In this document: one piece after another, positions 56,401-64,000 of the stretch
How positions within the stretch are numbered: position 1 is the stretch's first letter
Layout: the number at the start of each line of letters is the position of its first letter
DNA from: Symbiodinium natans
Taxonomy: Eukaryota > Sar > Dinophyceae > Suessiales > Symbiodiniaceae
DNA: 64,000 nucleotides
Assembly (NCBI GenBank): GCA_905221605.1
Contig: CAJNDS010002213.1
Location: forward strand, 312,001 to 376,000
Direction: 5' to 3'
Program-made: the position numbers and the translations under genes
The notes under the pieces: model-generated
What the model was told of the DNA's origin: nothing
The model's input: only the letters and a program-made list of their open reading frames with translations
The model's database searches: none

Positions 56401-59400
56401 GCTCAGTGCAGATAGTCTGCATTCCACTTTTGTAGTTCGTTGAATTAGTATCCCGTTTGGGATCCTTATTTGAGGGTGCCCACTTTCTAAGGGTATTTTA
56501 CCCTCAACCCTCAACCCTAAACCCTAAACCCTAAACCCTAAACCCCAAAAAGCGTAGAAGGTACCTACTCTACTACCAGGTCGAAACCCCCTCTCAGCTT
56601 GAGGCAGCCTCTGCTTGGATGGTGAGCGGCGGCAGGGGCGGCAGGGGCGGCCGCTCGACATCCTAGGGTTTAGGGTTTGGGGTTTGGGGGTTAGGGGGTT
56701 AGAGGGTTAGGGTTTAGGGTTTAGGGTCTAGGGACTGTTTTGCTTAAGGAGCCCACCCCCCCTATCACCCCCATTACCCAATATTTATTTCCATGAGCAC
56801 TCATATGTGTTTTTCAGGAACCCACCCAAATAAAGATAATTACCCCTATCTTACCCTTGTAGGGAAGGATACTTATTATTATTATTATTATTACTATTAT
56901 TATTATTATTGTTGTTTTTGTTTTCTCTTTTTTTGGGGGGAGGAGGGGTTCTTAAGTTCTAAAGCAGATAGTAGATATTACTAGCCTCTGATGAGAATCT
57001 TAGGGAGGCTATCCCTAAACCCGAAACCCTAAACCCTAAAGCAGCCACCGCTTCTTTGTTCCAGCACGCAGCCGCCCTCCAGATCGAAGCCCGAAACCCC
57101 AAAACTTGGGCTGTTCCTCCTTATACTAATAGGGTTTAGGGTTTAGGGTTTAGGGTTCCCCCTTATACTAAGAGGGATTCTCGTACTCCCTACTAGAATC
57201 CCGATTGCGGATGTTAGTCTAAGGGGAACATCCCAACCCAAAAACCCCAACCCCCCCCCAAAAAAAAAAAAAAAAAAAAAACTTAGAGCTTCAGGCGGCT
57301 TCGCGCTTCGCACCCCAGAACTTCGTGACATTAGGGTTTATGGTTTAGGGTCATGTTGTTTTGAAGGCTTCCCACCCAAACATCTTCTTTCTGACCCTAA
57401 ACCCTAAACCCTAAACCCTAAACCCTAAACCCTAAACCACAAACCCCCGGGTTGAGGACTAAGGGCTCCGCAAGACGTCTCAGGGTTTCCTACATTTCCC
57501 ACCCAACGCATCCTGTCAGGGCTTGGGGTTTCGGGTTCAGGGTTTAGGGTTTGGGGTTTGGGGTTTGGGGTTTGGGGTTTAGGGTTTAGGGTTCCCACCG
57601 GACGTCGGATTTCCATGGCTCAGGCTGTCCCACGCAACATCCCTTTTGAGCGTTTAACCTTTAAACCCTCCCAGCCGGGCTATGGGCAAGGGGCTTACCG
57701 TATACTGGGTTCCGTTTTTAAGGGTTCTTGGCTGGTGTCGGGGTTTAGGGTTATGAGATTTAGAGCCAACCTAACCCTAAACCCTCATGCCTGAACCCTG
57801 AACCCTAAACCCTTAACCCTAAACCCGAAACCCCAAACCCCAAACCAACCTTATGCTTAGGGTCTTAGTTTCGCCGCAAGGGGCGGGCGCACCGGCGCCC
57901 AATCTGTTCAACTGGAGTGCCAACCGAACACAAAACCATCGGCCCTGGGACCCGGGGTTTAAGGTTTAGGGTTTAGGGTTTAGGGCTTAGGGTTTAGGGT
58001 TTAGGTTTTAGGGTTTAGGTTTAGGGCTTAGGGTTTAGGGCTTAGGGTTGTAGGCCCCCTGAGCTCGAAGCACCGCCCGCGAGTGGCGGCAGGGGCGGCA
58101 TGGGCGGCAGCTTTGCTTGGCTTCGGCCATCCTGGGTTTAGGGTTTAGGGTTTAGGGTTTAGGGTTTAGGGTTTAGGGTTTAGGGTTTAGGGTTTAGGGT
58201 TTAGGGTTTAGGGTTTAGGGTTTAGGGTTTCGGGTCCTGACTTGAAAGGCATCCGCAGGCTTTTTGGGCTCATGGGGTTTATTGAGGGTGATAGTTACCT
58301 GGAACCCCAACAACCCAATTATTTTTGGTCGTTTGGTTTTTTACGGGTTTTTACGGGCGAATACGGGTGATTACGGGCGTTTAGGAAATTTATGGGCGTT
58401 CTGCTTTTGGCTCTTGAAATTACGGATATTTATGGGCGTTTAGTGGTTTTTGAGGATTGGTGCAGAATTATGGGCGTGTAGGGGTTTTATGGGCGTTTAG
58501 TGGTTTTTGAGGATTGGTGCAGAATTATGGGCGTTTAGGGGTTTTAAGGGCGTGTAGTGGTTTTTGAGGATTGGTGCAGAATTATGGGCATTAGGGGTTT
58601 CGGGGTTGATCCAAAAAAAACAGGGTTTCGGGGTTGATCCAAACAAACAGGGCTGAGCATGCCAAAAACAACCAATCCTGAGCCCCTCAAAACTCCAATC
58701 CCGAATCCCTACCTGGCAACCCACCCTTCTCGGCTTGAGATGGGGCGGGATTCATGGGTTTTTCTATACATGAGGCGTTTCCGTATAGATTTCAGGGGTT
58801 TTCCGTAGATTTCAGGGGGCTTTCCGTAGATCAAGGGTTTTCCGTGGGAGTTTCCCGTATTTCGGCTTTCCGTGGAATTATAGGTGCAATGTTTCGAATT
58901 CGAGAGTGCGTTCAAGGCATCACAGAGCAGAAACCCTTTCGGTGACCTTTCCGCGCCAGCTCAAATTATGGATTTTTACGGATTTTTACGGTTTTTTATG
59001 GTTTTTTTTACGGTTTTTTATGGGCGTTTTTGCGTGGATTCTTTCCGTAGGGGCTCTTGGTAAGGCCACGGAAACCCTAAATCAACAAGCTTACGGGCGA
59101 ATTACGGGTTTTTATGGGTGAATTACGGGGTTTTACAGGCGTTTGGGGTGCTATTGCCGATCTCAACTGGAAAAAAACAGTCCAACATGCAACTGTAGTG
59201 GCACCCTCAACCCTAAACACCCTCACTACAAACCCTCAACCCTAAAAAACCCTCACTAAACACCCTCAACCCGACCCTAAAAACCCTCAACCCTAAAATC
59301 CCTCCTAAAAACCCTCAACCTAAAAACCCTCAACCCTAAAACCCTCAACCCTAAAAACCCTCAACCCTAAACACCCTTAACCCTAAACACCCTCAACCCT

Positions 59401-62400
59401 AAACACCCTCAACCCTAAAAGTCCTCAACCCCAAGCACCCTCAACCCTAAAAACTCTCAATCCAAAACAGGACTTCGGGAAAGGTTTGATTGTGGGTCGG
59501 ATTTGACAGTTGGGTTCACCCAAGCATACCTGTGTTCCCTCTCTAAACCCAAAACCCTTCAACCTCTGGAAGGGGACAAAGGTTCAGGCTCCGCTATAAG
59601 CTTGGTGCTTGGTGGGTTGTATATTTGTTTTTATACATTTTTATACCGAATTCTCATGTCCCCGATTTGGGAATTACGGGCGTTTCCAGTAAACTCTTCA
59701 TACCCCCCGATCTCGGAATTACGGGCGTTTCCAGTAAAATCCTAATCCTCCCCGATCTCGGAATTACGGGCGTTTCCAGTAAAATCCTAATCCTCCCCGA
59801 ATTCGGAATTACGGGCGTTTCCCGAATTACGGGCGTTTGCTTTTTTTACGGGCGTTTCCTAAAAAACCCGGTTTTTTCCAAACAACCAACAATAATAGGG
59901 TCGTTTGGAGACCCAGGTAGGGTTGATAGGGTTTATTTAAGGAACCTGCAGGTCTTTTTAGGGCTCATAGGGTTTAAAGCGGCTAGGATCCCTTTCTGCC
60001 CGGGGCCTATCCACAAACTGTACCCGGCTCGAGCAGCTAGCCGCGCTCGGACTTACCATACAAGATCAAACCCACGAGACGACTCATGTGCTTCGCTTCG
60101 CTCCGCACAATTTAGCATTCAGGGTTTATGTTGGGTTTATACTGGGCATCAGCGGTTTTTTTGGGCTTGTTGGCTTGATTTAGGATTCATTTGGGGTGTA
60201 TTTGGGCTTACAGGGCTTATAGGGTTCATAAGGTGTAGAGGGCTTTGGGTTTGGGTTTTCTCCCTGGCTGCCCCAGAGCTTCAAAAAATGCCTTCATGAA
60301 GGAGTCTGTTCTTTAACGTTAATGCTCTGAAGGGTCCGTGTTGCAGGGTACCCTAAACCCTAAACCGAAACCCTAAACCCTAAACCCGAAATCCTAAACC
60401 CCAAACCCTAAAACCCTAAACCCGAAATCCTAAACCCTAAGCCCTAAACCCTCCTTTGATGAAGGGGTTGGAAGTTCGGGCAGACCCTGGCTCCGCATGC
60501 CACGCCAACCAGCCCACGCAAACGCTTCGGATCGAACTGAAAGGACGATTCTTTGGGATGTTCCCCCTTATACTAACGGTCCTTACTAGGGATTGATTAC
60601 AATAAGGGATACGATAATCACTACAATGTTAAGGACTGTTAGTATAACGGGCAACATCCCAAACGATTACTTTCGACTTGATGTTTTTCTCTTTGGGGAC
60701 TCGTCGGGGTTCCGGGCTCGGGGCCTTCGAACCTGTTAACTACCAAAACCCAAACCCAAACGACTAAACCTAAACACCGTATAAACTATAAGCCCTAAAA
60801 AACCTCTCGACTCTCTAAACCCTAAACCCTGTTCATCCGAAACCCTAAACCCTGTTAACCCTGCTAACCCTGTTAACACAAAAACCCTAAACCCTGCTAA
60901 CCCTGCTAACCCTGCTAACCCTGCTAACCCTAAACCCTAAACCCTAAAACCACCCTAAGCCCTTGTTAATTACCAAACGCCCCTGAGCTCGAAGCATCGT
61001 CTGCCCCGAGGGTGAGCGGCGGCAGCGACGGCAGCGGCGGCAGCTCGCGCTTGGCCGGCCCATCCTTGGCGGGTTTAGGGTTTAGGGCTTAGGGTTTAGG
61101 GTTTGGGGTTTGGGGTTTGGGGTTTGGGGTTTGGGGTTTGGGGTTTGGGGTTTGGGGTTTGGGGTTTGGGGTTTGGGGTTTAGGGTTTAGGGTTTAGGGT
61201 TTAGGGTTTAGGGTTTAGGGGGCGAGGGGGTGAAGGGTTCAGGGTGGCAGGCCCTGATCCCTTAACCCTAAAACCACCTAAACTCAAAATCCTAAAAACC
61301 CCTAAAGAACCCTACTTTGGGGGGGGGGGGCATGTGGAGGCTGAGTTGGCGCGTAGCATGTAGAACGACTGACAGGATGAACGAGACGCCTTCACACCCT
61401 CCTAAACCCTCTGAGCTCACCCTAAACCCTAAACCCTAAACCCTCTGAGCTCACAGCATCGCCCGGGAGTGGCGGCAGCTTTGCTTGGGTCGGGCCATCC
61501 TCGGGCACAGCTAACCGGCTAGCTGCCCTCCCCCACCCCAGGGTCTAGGGTCTAGGGTCTAGGGTCTGGGGTTTGGGGTTTGGGGTTTGGGGTTTATCCA
61601 AACCCCTTGCTTCAGGAAGGAGCTCTGCATTCCACGCCGCCCGACCTCACCAAACCCTTCGGATGGAACTTAAGGCCAACGATTTTCAGGTGTTTGGGCT
61701 CAGGGCCGTCCACCCTAAACCCTAAACCCAGTGGACCCTAAAATTGGGGGGGGGGGGGGGGGGTCATAAGCGCTACACTATGGGAGTCCCTCTTCGGCAG
61801 GGCGGTTGCCAACTTTGGGATGTTGCGGCCCAACGGACTCTAGGGTTTCGGGTTTAGAGTTTAGGGTCAGATTAGAGTTTAGGGTTTAGGGTTTAGGGTT
61901 TAGGTTTTAGGGTTTAGGGCTGAAGGTGTGCAAAAGTTGATACAGCTTTGGAGCCTTGGGGGGGTCGCCCTGAACCTTACCCTAAAGACCTGAAGCTCTA
62001 TAAGAACCCTCAGAGCCCTAAAGCATTGAAGCCCTAAACCTAAACCCGAAACCCTAAACCCTAAACCCTAAACCCCCTGAGTGTGAAGCATCCTCCACCC
62101 TGGTTGGAAGTGGCGGCAGGGGTGGCAGCTCGGGGGCGCGACGCGCCTGGGTCTTCTGCGTGAACTCTACGGGTCCCTCAGATTTGTTAGTTGGGTTTAG
62201 GGTTTAGGGTTTAGGGTTTAGGGTTTAGGGTTTAGGGTTTAGGGTTTAGGGTTTAGGGTTTAGGGCTTAGGGTTTAGGGTTTAGGGTTGGGATACTTAGG
62301 TAGATAAGGACTGGGCGTCAGACAGGAGAGAGGAGAGCAAGGAGAGGAGAGAGCGAGGAGAGAGATAGGGACTCAGAGAGAGAAAGAGCGAGGCGAGGAG

Positions 62401-63738
62401 AGGAAGAGAGCAGAGGAGAGAGAGAAAAGAAAGGAAAGAGACCCACCCCTCCAACCCTTGACAAACAGATCCTACCCTAAAGAATGTCGGAATTGGGGGG
62501 GCCTTAGGGTGAGGCTTCCTTTAGAAGCTGTAGGATGCAGCTCTAAGCCCAAGTCTGGAGCTGTGGACTTGCAGCTCCAACAACTCGAAGCCGATGTTGC
62601 ATCCACCCTCCCAACCAAACACCCCAAGTGCCCTTTTGAACCGTTATAAGCCCCTAAGTCCCGAAACCCCTACACTCTAAACCCTGAGCCCCCCACCTAA
62701 ACCCTACACCCTAAACTTTGGCCCTAAACCCTAAACCCTAAACCCTAGACCCTCAACCCTCAACCCTCAACCCTCAACCACAAGCTCCCCGAGCCCTCTG
62801 CCGACACAGGCTGGGGCGCTGCGGGCGAGCGAGCCTGGCATCGAAATCAGGGGCGGCTGAAGGTTCACGCTCACAAATCACACCTTTAACCCTAAACCCT
62901 AAACCCTAAACCCTAAACCCTACAGGCTGTAAACTGCCTCCAAATATACCCCTCATCGAAATACCCCCAGGCTCTGCAAGGATACAGGGCAGCAGCCGAA
63001 CGTTGCCAGGAGCAAGGTTGGGTTGGGGGTTTACAGCCTTTAGGAGCTAAACCCTAAACCCTAAACCCTAAACCCTAAACCCTAAACCCTAAACCCTAAA
63101 CCCTAAACCCTAAACCCTAAACCCTGCGGTTTCATAGAATACAGGGTTTGCCAGTGCAGGAGGCGTGGCAAGACCGAGCCACGAAGCAGGGTCCCACTTA
63201 AATCACCAAGGGTGTCATTTTTTGTCCTCAAAACTAAGCGCTAGATGCTAGAGTTTGGGTTTAGGAGGGTTTAGCGTGTAGGGTTTAGGGCTTTCGCCCT
63301 CAAAAGGGAATCCTAAACCCGAAGCCTTAAACCCTAAGTCCCTAAAGAACAGGGAACATGGGCCCATGTTAGGTGGGATCAGAGGGCTTAGGGTTTAGGG
63401 TTTCGGATCAGTATCTCGGGGCTTCAAGTTAGCAAGGTTTAGGCCGTTCGATGCTTAGGGGGCCAGATCCCGAGCCAGACTACGGGACACAAGTCGCACA
63501 CGCCTCGCGACACTGAGAGCCCAAAGCACTAAAGCCTGTATGGGGCCCTGCAATCAGGGTACCTTCTCCCATGATCCTGGTCCTAGACCTCAAGCACACG
63601 AAGCTCAAAAACACAGCCATCAACGCTCACTCCCCCTGGACTTGCACGCTGCAGGCCCTCTAGCTGTGCCACCTTCTCCGTCATGCCCGGCAGCGGGGGC
63701 AGTGGCGGCAGCGGGGGGAGAGCAGTTTCTGTGCCTTC
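53386..63738 (-). CDS. proline-rich protein encoded by repeated PPLPPL mini-exons (unidentified gene)
   Basis: Nine homologous minus-strand mini-exons are spread over 10 kb: 63738..63673, 62146..62090, 61499..61458, 61064..60996, 58131..58072, 56662..56609, 56028..55981, 54471..54412 and 53421..53386. Each begins after AG with G (usually GAT-GGN), carries one to three PPL repeats, and ends at a GC or GT donor, commonly GCTTC. All are phase 0 at both ends and multiples of three long, so any subset can be spliced without frameshift. Differences between copies are largely third-position changes in proline and leucine codons or whole-codon indels. That is good evidence of translation and selection. 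Proline-rich PPLP motifs typically bind WW, SH3 or profilin-like domains (family knowledge; function here unknown). Confidence 0.68.
53432..53548. repeat. TTTAGGG array (about 16 units)
   Basis: A perfect array to the right of the 53386-53421 exon. Confidence 0.95.
54110..54223. mobile_element. MITE family B copy
   Basis: CCCAGGAGCAACCCAGGAAT at the left and GTCCTACTCCGGGCGGGTCC at the right (internal CGGG duplication). A 39-bp internally deleted copy (CCCAGAAGTAAGG...CCTACTCCGAGACCTGG) follows at 54293-54331. Confidence 0.78.
54412..54471 (-). CDS. proline-rich repeat exon: DGQSPFELPPLPPLPTEVDN
   Basis: 60 bp, from ATGAG|GAT to GACAAC|GCTTCA (GC donor). The largest telomere-type array of the window begins 14 bp to its right. 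Confidence 0.65.
54485..54790. repeat. longest TTTAGGG array (about 43 units)
   Basis: About 305 bp of heptamers with one hexamer slip near 54582 and TTAGGG hexamers at the right end. It lies directly right of a proline-rich exon and left of the iteron-like block. Confidence 0.97.
54935..55391. repeat. iteron-like block of direct and inverted GCAAGGTCACTACAAGGTC units
   Basis: Exact forward copies start at 54935, 54967, 55205 and 55373, with an exact reverse copy at 55265-55283. At least six further degenerate copies in both orientations fill the interval, separated by AT-rich linkers with GCCCGC/GCGGGC. Unrelated to the telomere-type repeats around it. Confidence 0.85.
55392..55720. other. 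open reading frames of uncertain status beside the iteron block
   Basis: All three plus frames and one minus frame are open for 85-115 codons, a consequence of GC-rich composition. The minus frame (MMDIALLSRIDSFMDSVGVP) and a plus frame (SGTPTLSMKESILLRSAISI) look equally protein-like. No family was recognised. It may be a gene carried with the adjacent repeat block. Confidence 0.3.
55825..55927. repeat. CCCTAAA array
   Basis: About 14 units with regularly spaced CCCCAAA variants. The left arm of the module around exon 55981-56028. Confidence 0.95.
55981..56028 (-). CDS. proline-rich repeat exon: DGPTRARPPPLPPLGE
   Basis: 48 bp, from CCGAG|GAT to GGCGAA|GTTTCG (a GT donor at the position where sister exons have GC). 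It is flanked by CCCTAAA (55825-55930) and TTTAGGG (56066-56230). Confidence 0.65.
56055..56255. repeat. TTTAGGG array (about 27 units)
   Basis: The right arm of the same module, nearly perfect. Confidence 0.95.
56609..56662 (-). CDS. proline-rich repeat exon: DVERPPLPPLPPLTIQAE
   Basis: 54 bp, from CTAG|GAT to GCAGAG|GCTGCC. Three PPL units. Confidence 0.62.
56871..56912. repeat. TTA trinucleotide microsatellite
   Basis: About 14 TTA units in a locally AT-rich stretch. Confidence 0.95.
57108..57234. mobile_element. MITE family A copy carrying an internal TTTAGGG array
   Basis: The left end CTTATACTAATAGGG is followed by four TTTAGGG-type units. The left end sequence (CCCCCTTATACTAAGAGGG) is then repeated before the core and the right end GGGGAACATCCC. 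Confidence 0.75.
58072..58131 (-). CDS. proline-rich repeat exon: KLPPMPPLPPLAGG
   Basis: 60 bp, from CCCAG|GAT to GGCGGT|GCTTCG. It reads DGRSQA then KLPPMPPLPPLAGG. Its right flank is a 13-unit TTTAGGG array. Confidence 0.65.
58137..58230. repeat. TTTAGGG array (about 13 units)
   Basis: The right arm of the module around exon 58072-58131. It ends shortly before the 1.6-kb inverted-repeat element. Confidence 0.95.
58297..59918. mobile_element. 1.6-kb non-autonomous element with TIRs and TTACGGGCGTTT arrays
   Basis: The left end (58297, ACCTGGAACCCCAACAACCC then TTATTTTTGGTCGTTTGG) is the imperfect inverse complement of the right end (59918, complement reading ACCTGGGTCTCCAAACGACC then TTATTGTTGGTTGTTTGG). 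The element contains many TTACGGGCGTTT/TTATGGGCGTT units, a three-copy about 60-bp tandem repeat (58439-58600), CCGTAGATTTCAGGGG repeats (58780-58830), a CCCTCAACCCTAAA array (59205-59465) and four 47-bp GAATTACGGGCGTTTCC units (59663-59825). No transposase frame. The long plus frame over its right end is repeat translation. Confidence 0.75.
60555..60660. mobile_element. MITE family A copy
   Basis: GGGATGTTCCCCCTTATACT at the left and AGTATAACGGGCAACATCCC at the right, with AACGGTCCTTA and TAAGGACTGTT inner arms. The most complete copy. Confidence 0.85.
60996..61064 (-). CDS. proline-rich repeat exon: ELPPLPSLPPLTLGADD
   Basis: 69 bp, the longest member, from GCCAAG|GAT to GACGAT|GCTTCG. It reads DGPAKR then ELPPLPSLPPLTLGADD. 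Confidence 0.65.
61072..61220. repeat. TTTAGGG / TTTGGGG array
   Basis: About eleven consecutive TTTGGGG units are bordered by TTTAGGG units. This is a locally homogenised variant block. Confidence 0.95.
61458..61499 (-). CDS. proline-rich repeat exon: DGPTQAKLPPLPGD
   Basis: 42 bp, from CCGAG|GAT to GGCGAT|GCTGTG. It is a reduced copy with a single PPLP unit, immediately flanked on the left by a duplicated CTCTGAGCTCA segment. Confidence 0.62.
62090..62146 (-). CDS. proline-rich repeat exon: ELPPLPPLPTRVED
   Basis: 57 bp, from ACCCAG|G to GAGGAT|GCTTCA. It reads ARRAP then ELPPLPPLPTRVED. Its amino end diverges from the DGP start of its sisters. Confidence 0.58.
62193..62287. repeat. TTTAGGG array (about 13 units)
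   Basis: The right arm of the module around exon 62090-62146. It is followed by a purine-rich AGAGAGGAG tract (62310-62445). Confidence 0.95.
62310..62640. repeat. duplicated segment, copy 1 (purine tract plus CTCGAAGCCGATGTTGCATC)
   Basis: An AGAGAGGAG tract followed by AATGTCGGAATTGGGGGG-CCTTAGGGTGAGGCTTCCT and CAACTCGAAGCCGATGTTGC. The order is repeated at 63750-64000. Confidence 0.85.
63046..63125. repeat. CCCTAAA array (about 11 units)
   Basis: Perfect heptamers. No exon was recognised in the adjacent spacer. Confidence 0.95.
63673..63738 (-). CDS. proline-rich repeat exon: ALPPLPPLPPLPGMTEK
   Basis: 66 bp, from CTGAAG|G to GAGAAG|GTGGCA (GT donor). It reads EGTET then ALPPLPPLPPLPGMTEK. 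It has four PPL units and is the only member not flanked by telomere-type arrays, being next to a purine-rich AGAGAGG tract. Confidence 0.55.
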
Positions 63739-63749
63739 CTTCAGTGGCA

Positions 63750-64000
63750 AGCTAAGAGAGAGGAGAGGAGAGGAGAGGGAGAGAGCCCCCCCCCAACCCT
63801 TGACAAAAACATCCTTCCCTAAACAATGTCGGAATTGGGGGGCCTTAGGGTGAGGCTTCCTCTAGAAGCTGCAGGGTTTGGCATGGCCCTGTTTCCAAAA
63901 AAGGCGTACACACCCAAATCCCAAACCCTGCTAAGCCCAAGTCAGAGGACTTGCAGCTCCAACAATTCGAAGCCGATGTTGCATCCACCCTCCCAACCAA
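63750..64000. repeat. duplicated segment, copy 2, reaching the window edge
   Basis: The same order as 62310-62640 with a shorter purine tract and a 55-bp insertion (GGCATGGCCCTGTTTCC...). It lies beside the 63673-63738 proline-rich exon. Confidence 0.85.

Noticed and set aside
59625-60299. 224-codon plus frame with LGITGVSSK repeats
   Set aside because: It translates the 47-bp GAATTACGGGCGTTT tandem units and the end of the TIR element; no codon-bias or homology support.
1-64000. A true chromosome end
   Set aside because: Arrays occur in both orientations throughout the window, are short and interrupted, and never run to a terminus.

Overview
This is a eukaryotic nuclear window, most likely from a dinoflagellate or close alveolate relative. 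That is an inference from three things. Arrays of the 7-bp TTTAGGG/CCCTAAA telomere-type repeat occur throughout the interior. Recognisable genes are cut into very short exons whose introns use GC, GT and GA 5' splice sites, and every intron in the best-supported chain ends AG with G as the first base of the next exon. Several families of small inverted-repeat elements are also present. No bacterial operon structure, rRNA, tRNA or CRISPR array was seen. Almost all long uninterrupted reading frames in the window are artefacts of simple repeats; the real coding sequence is in pieces of 25-90 bp.

Gene 1, minus strand, about 14.0 kb (possibly 16.3 kb) down to 421 and running off the left edge: a bacterial/plastid-type RNA polymerase beta' subunit (RpoC/RpoC1). 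Fourteen mini-exons give phase-compatible, colinear matches to the conserved core. In order these are the PPDLR segment, the SDDMN.MYK helix, the MLQ.AVDNLIDNG helix, the RLKGKQG and GKRVDYSAR segments, VIVVEP.L.LDECGLP, the RAPTLHRL motif, the AF.P.LI.GKAL.IHPLVC strand and the catalytic Mg-binding NADFDGD motif, which is itself split by an intron. Introns of 0.3-2 kb hold telomere-type arrays, a 570-bp GT microsatellite, CAC/CAG/GAC low-complexity DNA, an AT-rich island and small inverted-repeat elements.

Middle region, about 16-50 kb: alternating CCCTAAA arrays, short GC-rich spacers and TTTAGGG arrays. Many spacers contain a minus-strand mini-ORF bounded by AG|G and GT/GC. I list the best as tentative exons of one or more unidentified minus-strand genes. 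A reverse-transcriptase fragment of a non-LTR retrotransposon lies at 24.9-25.3 kb.

Right region, about 51.7-63.8 kb: nine homologous, symmetrical phase-0 mini-exons on the minus strand encode proline-rich PPLPPL repeats. Each is embedded in its own telomere-repeat-bounded module. A second pair of duplicated mini-exons lies at 51.7 and 52.4 kb. Between them are a 470-bp block of inverted and direct iteron-like repeats (54.9-55.4 kb) and a 1.6-kb element with terminal inverted repeats and internal TTACGGGCGTTT arrays (58.3-59.9 kb).

The unifying idea (inference): introns here commonly begin with UUUAGGG repeats and end with CCCUAAA repeats in the transcript sense. Complementary telomere-like arrays could therefore fold each intron into a stem that brings its splice sites together, and expansion of these arrays and of small inverted-repeat elements has inflated the genes.
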